Source: Synergistaceae bacterium
GTDB taxonomy: Bacteria; Synergistota; Synergistia; Synergistales; Aminobacteriaceae
Assembly: GCA_009776565.1 (NCBI GenBank)
Contig: WRNQ01000107.1
Location: 1 to 5,913 of the forward strand
Direction of reading: 5' to 3'
Length of the DNA stretch: 5,913 nt
Shown: piece by piece, positions 1 to 5,098 of the stretch
Numbering within the stretch: position 1 is the stretch's first letter
Layout: every line of letters starts with the position of its first letter
Position numbers and translations under genes: made by a program
Notes under the pieces: model-generated
What the model saw: only the letters and a program-made list of their open reading frames with translations
What the model was told of the DNA's origin: nothing
Databases searched by the model: none

Positions 1-3
1 CTC

Positions 4-80
4 AATTTACAATGCACAATTTACAATGCACAATGCACAATTTGTAATGCACAATGCACAATGCACAATTCACAATTTGT
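4..80. repeat. Heptanucleotide tandem repeat array, 11 units
   Basis: Eleven contiguous 7-bp units fill this stretch without a gap. Read in order from position 4 they are AATTTAC, AATGCAC, AATTTAC, AATGCAC, AATGCAC, AATTTGT, AATGCAC, AATGCAC, AATGCAC, AATTCAC, AATTTGT. The first two bases (AA) and the third (T) never change; variation is confined to the last four. The array ends 26 nt before the TTG start of the radical SAM gene and may continue to the left of the window, since the bases before it are only ctc. Because 7 is not a multiple of 3 it is unlikely to be coding. Comparable intergenic heptamer arrays are known from cyanobacteria (STRR elements), and I recall similar ones in clostridial genomes. 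No role can be read from the sequence. Confidence 0.9.
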
Positions 81-106
81 AGCGATTAAATGCAAGCTGG
101 GGTAAA

Positions 107-1372
107 TTGAACGACCTCTCCGAACTTATTACAAATATCAGGTCAAAGACTGTGGTGGGAATAAACCCGCCGGTCTTTGACTTTGCATGGTTCGATCTTT
201 GGTCAAAGCCGCTTGGATTATTGAATATTCTGGAGTATTTACGCGTTCATAATGATGTCTATCTTATTGATTCCCTGTACGAAGCCAGAACTAAAGCTTT
301 ATCGTTTGGCCGGTGGAAGGTTAAAAAGGAAAAAGTCCGGAAACCGGAAGCTTACAGAAATATTCCACGTCACTATTACCGGTTTGGACTTTCCCCCAAT
401 GAACTTGAAAACAGGCTCCAAGTGCTACCAAAACCGGATTACATCCTCGTCACGTCAGCTATGACTTACTGGTATGAAGGCGTTTTTGAGACAATAGAAT
501 CCGCGAGGAAAGTTTTCCCTGAAGCAACTATTATTCTTGGAGGCGCTTACGCGATACTGTGTCCCGGACATGCCGCAAAAAGCGGCGCTGACTTTATACA
601 ATCCGAACCGCTTGATATATCGTCGCCGCATCCCGCTATTGATTTGTACGAAAAACCTGAATACGGAGTTATTATGTCGTCTTATGGCTGCCCGATGAGT
701 TGCCGGTATTGCGCTTCAGGTAAAATTTTCCCATATTTCAGGGAAAGGCCAATAAGAGATGTAATTGAAGATATCCGATTCCAGATTTCAGTTTCCGACG
801 CTCGGAATATAGCTTTTTACGATGATGCTTTGCTGATAAATAAGCGCGACAGGTTTTATCCGCTGTGCGAAGCTATAACAAAAGAATTCCCGCACTTAAC
901 GCTTCACACTCCAAACGGGCTTCATGTATCGCAGATAGATGAAGAATGCGCGGAAATGTTGTTCCGCGCGCATTTTCATACAATAAGACTAAGCCTTGAA
1001 GGAATAGACAGTTACACCAGGGCGGCGAGCGGTGATAAAACGGGCAAATCAGGCTATGAACTCACGGTCAAAGCGCTCAAGAGCGCCGGATATTCCGACG
1101 AGCGGCTCGAAACATATATCCTTGTTGGGCTTCCCGGACAAAATACGGACGATATTTTGCGCTCTGTTGATTATGTAAAATCACTTGGAGGAAAGCCAAA
1201 AATAACCGAATTTTCTCCTATTCCCGGCGCCGGGATGTTTGAGCTTGCTTCTAAAAGTTGCCCTGAACTGGAAAACGAACCCCTTTTGCATAACAACACA
1301 ATTTATGCGCCCTGGGTCTCGGGGTCAATTCCTCCTGACATGATGCAGCGTTTAAAAGACCTTGCAAGGTAG
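107..1372 (+). CDS. B12-binding-domain radical SAM protein, function unknown
   Basis: A 421-residue protein of the COG1032-like class, in which an N-terminal Rossmann-type cobalamin-binding region precedes a radical SAM barrel. Residues about 14-165 resemble the B12 domain (an INPPVFDF start, a TSAMTYWYEG segment at 116-125, an ILGGAYA strand at 143-149), but the classical DxHxxG cobalamin-ligand motif is absent, so any B12 would be bound base-off without the lower His. The CxxxCxxC motif that holds the [4Fe-4S] cluster and SAM is at Cys195, Cys199 and Cys202 within SSYGCPMSCRYC. Barrel strands follow at FYDDALL (237-243), IRLSLEG (293-299) and YILVGLPG (337-344). No SPASM or other C-terminal domain is seen. 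The start is TTG with only a weak upstream purine stretch (gctgggg); an in-frame stop at 80-82 limits the upstream extension. GTG at 152 is an alternative but would cut into the conserved N-terminus. The substrate is unknown. Confidence 0.85.
   Translation: MNDLSELITNIRSKTVVGINPPVFDFAWFDLWSKPLGLLNILEYLRVHNDVYLIDSLYEARTKALSFGRWKVKKEKVRKPEAYRNIPRHYYRFGLSPNELENRLQVLPKPDYILVTSAMTYWYEGVFETIESARKVFPEATIILGGAYAILCPGHAAKSGADFIQSEPLDISSPHPAIDLYEKPEYGVIMSSYGCPMSCRYCASGKIFPYFRERPIRDVIEDIRFQISVSDARNIAFYDDALLINKRDRFYPLCEAITKEFPHLTLHTPNGLHVSQIDEECAEMLFRAHFHTIRLSLEGIDSYTRAASGDKTGKSGYELTVKALKSAGYSDERLETYILVGLPGQNTDDILRSVDYVKSLGGKPKITEFSPIPGAGMFELASKSCPELENEPLLHNNTIYAPWVSGSIPPDMMQRLKDLAR
142..208 (+). other. 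Strong intragenic hairpin with alternative pairing partner
   Basis: Inside codons 12-25 of the radical SAM gene, GTCAAAGAC (142-150) is perfectly complementary to GTCTTTGAC (173-181). Nested inside is a second GC-rich stem, GGTGGG (154-159) with CCCGCC (166-171), closed by the loop AATAAA and containing one G-U pair. This gives about 15 base pairs in 40 nt. The same right arm can instead pair, through CTTTGAC (175-181), with GTCAAAG at 202-208, so the two hairpins are mutually exclusive. No run of T follows either, so neither is a standard intrinsic terminator. It could be chance within coding sequence, since two Ser-Lys pairs use the same codons, or a translational or transcriptional control element near a weak TTG start. 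Confidence 0.4.
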
Positions 1373-1471
1373 AGAAAGCAATTCTCCACTAAAGTATTGT
1401 TTTATCAGAATTCTCCCACGTTGGGATTGAAGGACGACCATGGCAATGGAAAGAGGGCGCTGAAAAACCAC

Positions 1472-1519
1472 TTTTTAAAATCCATAAATTACACTATAAA
1501 TATATAAATGCGTTATAAT
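1472..1519 (+). promoter_or_regulatory. Candidate sigma-A-type promoter(s) for htpG
   Basis: Two overlapping candidates lie here. TATAAT at 1514-1519 is a perfect -10 hexamer, but it lacks a good -35; the best nearby is TTACAC at 1489-1494, with 19-nt spacing. It would start transcripts near 1526. The other has TATAAA at 1495-1500 as -10 and TTTTTA at 1472-1477 as a weak -35 with 17-nt spacing, starting near 1507. The distinction matters because only the second would transcribe the whole hairpin that covers the htpG ribosome-binding site. Confidence 0.45.
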
Positions 1520-1545
1520 CCTAACTATCGAAACGTATTAGGAGG
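1519..1545 (+). promoter_or_regulatory. Hairpin masking the htpG Shine-Dalgarno (possible RNA thermometer)
   Basis: TCCTAA (1519-1524) pairs with TTAGGA (1538-1543), then TA (1526-1527) with TA (1536-1537), and CG (1529-1530) with CG (1534-1535), closing on an AAA loop. This makes ten pairs with two single-nucleotide bulges (C1525, T1528). The right arm contains the first four bases of the Shine-Dalgarno AGGAGG (1540-1545), which sits 8 nt before the htpG ATG. An A/U-rich, bulged stem over the ribosome-binding site of a heat-shock chaperone gene is the layout of an RNA thermometer. This is inference; if transcription starts near 1526 the left arm is not in the mRNA, and the dyad would instead be an operator-like DNA element. 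Confidence 0.35.
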
Positions 1546-1553
1546 TTTGACAT

Positions 1554-3425
1554 ATGACGGAGAGGTATAGTTTTCAGACTGAAGCAAAAGAACTTTTGGA
1601 GATGATGATTTATTCGGTTTATTCGAATAAAGACATTTTTTTGCGAGAACTTATATCGAATGCGTCGGACGCATTGGATAAGCGTCGTATTGCCGCGTTG
1701 AAAAATGAAGTGCCACCTCAGGAAAAGCCTGAAATCCGTATTGAAAGGGATAAAGATAAACGTATATTGTCAGTAAGCGATAACGGAATCGGGATGAGCC
1801 ATGACGAACTAGTCTCATTTCTTGGAACAATCGCGAAATCAGGAACGCGCGATTTTATTGATAAGGCAAAAAATAACAAAGAAATGCAGGAAGCCTTTAT
1901 AGGTCAATTCGGCGTTGGTTTTTACTCTTCGTTCATGGCAGCCGACCGCGTGGAGGTGATATCGAGATACGCGGGAGAAGAAAACGCCTGGCGTTTTGAA
2001 TCGAGCGGCGACGGGACATTCACCATAGAGAGCGCGGAAAGGGACGAAGCCGGCACTACGGTATCGCTCCACCTTCGCGACATGTCAAAAGAAGAGGGCC
2101 ATGAAAGCAAGGACTATACCGATGAATGGGTCGTGCGCGAAATAGCGCGTAAATACTCCGACTTCGTTAGTTATCCGATAATAATGAAGGTTACAAAATG
2201 GGAGAATGATAAAAGCATCGAAACCGAGACGCCGATAAACACTCAGAAAGCCATATGGTCACGCCCGGAAAGTGAAGTTTCAGAAGAAGAATATGAAGAG
2301 TTTTATCGCCATGTATCGCATGATTACCAAAAACCTCTTGCAAAGTTTTGTTTTAGCGCTGAAGGGACGGTCAATTTCAGAGCGCTCATATTCATCCCCG
2401 CGTCCGCGCCTTTTTCTATGATAATGGGAGAAAAGGACAGCGGCATACACCTTTATATTAAACGCGTTTTCATAATGGAGGACGCTGAACAATTGATTCC
2501 ACGATACCTCAGGTTTGTCCGGGGCGTTATTGATTCTGAGGACTTGCCGTTGAACATTTCCCGCGAGATACTGCAGGATGATCCGCGCGCTCGTGTAATA
2601 AGGCGCGGAACTATAAGGAAAATTTTCACGTTTTTGAAGAAATTACGCGAGGAAGATAAAACAAAATACGAAAAGTTCTGGGAGTCTTTTGGAGCTATAC
2701 TAAAAGAGGGAATAGTTCAGGATAGCGATCAGCAGGAGCCTATATTTGAGATTTGCCTTTTCCGTTCTACCAATAGCGATGAGTGGACTACGCTTGACGA
2801 TTACATCTCGCGCATGAAACCGGATCAAAAGGGAATATATTGGATTGCCGGGCGCAGCGAAAAAGCGCTTCAAGTTTCTCCGCTTCTTGAAAGTTTCAAA
2901 AACAGGGGAATGGAAGTTCTGCTTTTGTGCGATCCTATAGATGAATTGGCGATGAATTCGTGGAACAAATACAAAGAAAAAGAGTTTATTTCAGTTTCTT
3001 CCGAAGACAGGGAATTGCCTGAGATACCAAAGGAGCTCGAGGAGAAATTTGCACCCCTGACTGAGGCTATGCATAAAATACTTGACAAATCTGTCAGCGC
3101 CGTTAAATTATCTTCCCGATTATCTACTTATCCTGTTTGCCTTGTAAGTGAAAATGGCGGAATGTCTTTTCAGATGGAGCAACTCATGCGCGCTATGGGC
3201 AGAGGTGCTGAAACGCCAAATATTAAGCGCATCCTTGAAATAAATCCTCATCATCCAATAATTATTTCCCTATTGGAGCAGAAGGATTCCGAAAAATTCG
3301 GGAGTTTTGTCGGACTGCTGCATGATCAGGCATTGATCATGGAAGGAGGGCAACTACAGGATGCGGCCGTTTTTTCAAACAGAATTACAGCATTGGTGGA
3401 ATTTGCTTTGAATCATTTAGAATAG
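1554..3425 (+). CDS. htpG: HSP90-family molecular chaperone HtpG
   Basis: A full-length 623-residue bacterial HSP90, close to the usual length of about 620-640. It is a cytosolic homodimeric chaperone that uses ATP to remodel late folding intermediates. The N-terminal GHKL ATPase domain spans about 1-215, with the catalytic Glu32 and Mg-binding Asn36 in RELISNASDALDK, the nucleotide-binding Asp76 in SDNGIGM, the lid motif IAKSGTRDF (93-101) and the glycine-rich GQFGVGFYS (117-125). The middle domain runs about 225-490 and carries the ATP-contacting Arg337 in LPLNISRE (331-338). The C-terminal dimerisation domain is about 500-623, with LMRAMGR at 544-550. No MEEVD tail is present, as expected for bacteria. 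The start is ATG with a perfect AGGAGG 8 nt upstream. The gene stands first in a tight group with nifS, nifU and rocB. Confidence 0.97.
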   Translation: MTERYSFQTEAKELLEMMIYSVYSNKDIFLRELISNASDALDKRRIAALKNEVPPQEKPEIRIERDKDKRILSVSDNGIGMSHDELVSFLGTIAKSGTRDFIDKAKNNKEMQEAFIGQFGVGFYSSFMAADRVEVISRYAGEENAWRFESSGDGTFTIESAERDEAGTTVSLHLRDMSKEEGHESKDYTDEWVVREIARKYSDFVSYPIIMKVTKWENDKSIETETPINTQKAIWSRPESEVSEEEYEEFYRHVSHDYQKPLAKFCFSAEGTVNFRALIFIPASAPFSMIMGEKDSGIHLYIKRVFIMEDAEQLIPRYLRFVRGVIDSEDLPLNISREILQDDPRARVIRRGTIRKIFTFLKKLREEDKTKYEKFWESFGAILKEGIVQDSDQQEPIFEICLFRSTNSDEWTTLDDYISRMKPDQKGIYWIAGRSEKALQVSPLLESFKNRGMEVLLLCDPIDELAMNSWNKYKEKEFISVSSEDRELPEIPKELEEKFAPLTEAMHKILDKSVSAVKLSSRLSTYPVCLVSENGGMSFQMEQLMRAMGRGAETPNIKRILEINPHHPIIISLLEQKDSEKFGSFVGLLHDQALIMEGGQLQDAAVFSNRITALVEFALNHLE

Positions 3426-3432
3426 TTTAATA

Positions 3433-3438
3433 AGGAGG
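3433..3438 (+). promoter_or_regulatory. nifS ribosome-binding site that decides the start
   Basis: AGGAGG lies in the 21-nt gap after htpG. Two in-frame ATGs follow at 3441 and 3447. The first is only 2 nt from AGGAGG, too close for normal initiation, whereas the second has an ideal 8-nt spacer. I therefore place the nifS start at 3447. Confidence 0.8.
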
Positions 3439-3446
3439 GGATGTCA

Positions 3447-4634
3447 ATGCGGAAAATATATATGGATAACGCCGCCACCACGTTTGTTTTACCCGAAGTA
3501 GTGAGTATTATGTCTCAATGGTTAAGCGAATACTACGGTAATCCGTCGTCAATTTACTCTTTATCTGGCAAAAGCCGGGAGGGGATAGCAAAGTCGCGTC
3601 AGCAAATCGCGGGAGTTTTAGGCGCCGAAGCCTCAGAAATATTTTTTACCGGAAGCGGCACTGAAGCTGATAATTGGGCTTTAAAAGGCGTGTCGTACAC
3701 CTTTAAAAGCAAAGGTAATCATATTATAACAACGGCAATAGAACACCATGCGGTTCTTTATACTGCGGAATATCTTGCGAAAACCGGATTTGACGTCACT
3801 TTCCTCCCGGTTGACAATATGGGGCGCGTGAGCGTTGAAGATGTAAAGAACGCTATGACGGATAAGACCATATTAGTCTCGGTTATGTTTGCGAACAATG
3901 AAATAGGCTCGCTACAGCCAATATCCGAAATAGGCGCGCTTTGCCGCTCGCGGGGCGTGATTTTTCATACGGACGCAGTTCAAGCGGTTGCTCATGTTCC
4001 TATTGACGTTAAAGAAATGAATATAGATTTACTGTCGCTTTCGGCGCATAAGTTTCATGGACCTAAGGGCGTTGGGGCTCTTTATATACGTAAAGGGCTT
4101 AAATTTGAGAATTTTATCCATGGAGGCGGGCAGGAAAGCGGACACCGGGCAAGTACCGAAAATACGGCAGGTATTGTCGGGCTTGGCGTGGCTGCGGAAA
4201 TTACTTACGCGGATATGGAAACCGAAATCAAGAGATTAAGCGGTTTGAGAGATAAATTGATTGACGGCGTTATGAAACTTATCCCTCATGCAAAACTGAA
4301 CGGCGCTCCCGGCGACAAAAGGCTGCCGAATAACGCTAATTTCAGCTTTATAGGCGTAGAAGGAGAAACCCTGCTTCTTGATCTTGACGCCTCAGGCATC
4401 TCTGCCTCAACCGGGAGCGCGTGTACCTCCGGTTCATTGGATCCCTCCCACGTTCTTATGGCGATAGGATTATCGCATGAACTGGCGCATGGATCGTTAA
4501 GGCTCACTTTAGGAAAACAGAATACTGAAGAGGATATAGATTATATCCTTGACGTACTTCCAAAAATAGTAGCAAAAAGGCGTGACATCTCTCCTCTATG
4601 GGATGAGTATCTAAAAGGCTTAACCGCAATATAA
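3447..4634 (+). CDS. nifS: Cysteine desulfurase, NifS/IscS type
   Basis: A 395-residue PLP-dependent class V aminotransferase-fold enzyme that converts cysteine to alanine and carries the sulfur as a persulfide for Fe-S assembly. With numbering from ATG 3447, it begins with MDNAATT (6-12). GTEADN (71-76) helps bind the cofactor phosphate, the PLP-stacking His100 is in EHH, and Asp176 in HTDAVQ contacts the pyridine nitrogen. The Schiff-base Lys202 is in SAHKFHGPKG, and the persulfide-forming Cys326 lies in the flexible loop SASTGSACTSG. All catalytic residues are intact and the length is normal for the group I NifS/IscS class. The HKFHGPKGVGALY stretch and the nifU gene 28 nt downstream fit the clostridial NifS-NifU module. 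An alternative ATG at 3441 would add two residues. No iscR-like repressor gene precedes it. A role in sulfur supply for tRNA thiolation is also possible. Confidence 0.96.
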   Translation: MRKIYMDNAATTFVLPEVVSIMSQWLSEYYGNPSSIYSLSGKSREGIAKSRQQIAGVLGAEASEIFFTGSGTEADNWALKGVSYTFKSKGNHIITTAIEHHAVLYTAEYLAKTGFDVTFLPVDNMGRVSVEDVKNAMTDKTILVSVMFANNEIGSLQPISEIGALCRSRGVIFHTDAVQAVAHVPIDVKEMNIDLLSLSAHKFHGPKGVGALYIRKGLKFENFIHGGGQESGHRASTENTAGIVGLGVAAEITYADMETEIKRLSGLRDKLIDGVMKLIPHAKLNGAPGDKRLPNNANFSFIGVEGETLLLDLDASGISASTGSACTSGSLDPSHVLMAIGLSHELAHGSLRLTLGKQNTEEDIDYILDVLPKIVAKRRDISPLWDEYLKGLTAI

Positions 4635-4647
4635 CTGCGGATGTTAA
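4620..4647 (+). other. Inverted repeat across the nifS stop and nifU leader
   Basis: CCGCA (4624-4628) pairs with TGCGG (4636-4640) around a 7-nt loop that contains the nifS stop codon. TTAA (4620-4623) can extend the stem with TTAA (4644-4647) across a 3-nt bulge. The outer right arm touches the first bases of the nifU Shine-Dalgarno region AAAGGTGGG (4646-4654). It is not followed by a T-run, so it is not an intrinsic terminator; it might tune nifU translation or protect the mRNA, or it may be coincidence. Confidence 0.35.
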
Positions 4648-4662
4648 AGGTGGGATTATTAT

Positions 4663-5070
4663 ATGTACAGCGAGAAAATAATGGATCATTTTCAAAACCC
4701 GCGCAATGTAGGTGAAATTGAAAACGCGGACGGAGTAGGACAGGCAGGAAATCCGAAATGCGGCGATATAATGAAGATATCTATTAAAGTTGAAAACAAC
4801 GTGATAACGGATATCAAATTCAAAACCTTCGGGTGCGCTTCAGCTATTGCTTCTTCAAGCATGGCGACGGAGCTTGTTAAAGGAAAAACAGTGGATGAAG
4901 CCTGGGAATTAACAAATAAAGCCGTTGCGGATGCGCTTGACGGGCTGCCGCCCGTGAAGATGCACTGTTCTGTATTAGCGGAAGAGGCGATACACAAGGC
5001 GATAAATGATTACCGGGCGACGCATGGGCTTGAACCGATTCCGATGAAGGATCACGAGAGCATACATTAG
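4663..5070 (+). CDS. nifU: Fe-S cluster assembly scaffold, short NifU/IscU type
   Basis: A 135-residue protein matching the IscU-like N-terminal domain only; the ferredoxin-like and thioredoxin-like (Nfu) domains of classical nitrogen-fixation NifU are missing, as in the clostridial-type scaffold. It receives sulfur from NifS and iron to build a cluster that is then passed to apo-proteins. The three cluster cysteines are Cys33 (in GNPKCGD), Cys58 (in KTFGCASAIASSS) and Cys102 (in KMHCSVLAEEA), with the stabilising Asp35 two residues after the first Cys. LPPVK (95-99) matches the motif that the HscA chaperone recognises in enterobacterial IscU, although no hscA is in this window. The last residues (about 127-135, PMKDHESIH) form a short polar tail. 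The ATG has AAGGTGG 9 nt upstream. Because a nifH/nifD context is absent, housekeeping Fe-S assembly is far more likely than nitrogen fixation. Confidence 0.95.
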   Translation: MYSEKIMDHFQNPRNVGEIENADGVGQAGNPKCGDIMKISIKVENNVITDIKFKTFGCASAIASSSMATELVKGKTVDEAWELTNKAVADALDGLPPVKMHCSVLAEEAIHKAINDYRATHGLEPIPMKDHESIH

Positions 5071-5086
5071 TAATCATTTAAATCCC

Positions 5087-5092
5087 GGGAGG
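5087..5092 (+). promoter_or_regulatory. Ribosome-binding site fixing the TTG start of the rocB-like gene
   Basis: GGGAGG is followed by a 6-nt spacer and then TTG at 5099. No ATG is in a suitable place; the first in-frame ATG (5129) lies inside the conserved N-terminal helix and has no Shine-Dalgarno. The TTG start is therefore preferred. Confidence 0.75.
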
Positions 5093-5098
5093 CCTATT

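Larger units (their letters stand above)
1373..1553 (+). other. 181-nt intergenic region with short dyads
   Basis: This gap between the radical SAM gene and htpG holds several small inverted repeats but no convincing intrinsic terminator. GAGAA (1372-1376) faces TTCTC (1382-1386). TCCCA (1414-1418) faces TGGGA (1422-1426) around a CGT loop, and can be lengthened by TTC (1411-1413) with GAA (1429-1431) across a 2-nt bulge. CCAT (1438-1441) faces ATGG (1446-1449). None is followed by a T-run. From about 1471 the region becomes very A+T-rich, which fits a promoter for htpG. No CIRCE element and no tandem CtsR operator is visible. I recognise no known riboswitch here. Confidence 0.6.

Noticed and set aside
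4..80. CRISPR array
   Set aside because: The repeats are 7 bp and directly adjacent, with no unique spacers and no cas genes nearby.
90..110. Six-codon leader ORF (MQAGVN) whose TGA overlaps the TTG start of the radical SAM gene
   Set aside because: The TGA/TTG overlap could suggest translational coupling, but no Shine-Dalgarno precedes its ATG and such a short ORF is expected by chance.
141..208. CtsR operator suggested by two GGTCAAA heptamers (141-147 and 201-207)
   Set aside because: CtsR binds closely spaced tandem heptamers; these are 60 bp apart and inside coding sequence.
1372..1386. Intrinsic terminator after the radical SAM gene (GAGAA/TTCTC)
   Set aside because: The stem is only 5 bp and A/T-rich, and no T-run follows.
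1440..1463. Seven-codon ORF MAMERGR with GAAGGA 5 nt upstream
   Set aside because: It is too short to support from sequence alone, and it probably lies upstream of the htpG transcript start, so a leader-peptide role is unlikely.
1370..1507. Read-through of the radical SAM amber stop: 44 further sense codons to TAA at 1505-1507, raising pyrrolysine or suppression
   Set aside because: An open stretch of this length is not improbable by chance, the extension shows no recognisable domain, and no pyl genes are seen.
4692..4997. 101-codon antisense ORF opposite nifU
   Set aside because: It is a reverse-strand shadow of the conserved nifU codons, with no recognisable domain or convincing ribosome-binding site.
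3447..5070. Nitrogen-fixation (nif) cluster
   Set aside because: NifU has only the scaffold domain and no nitrogenase genes are present; the names reflect family history, and housekeeping Fe-S assembly is the better reading.
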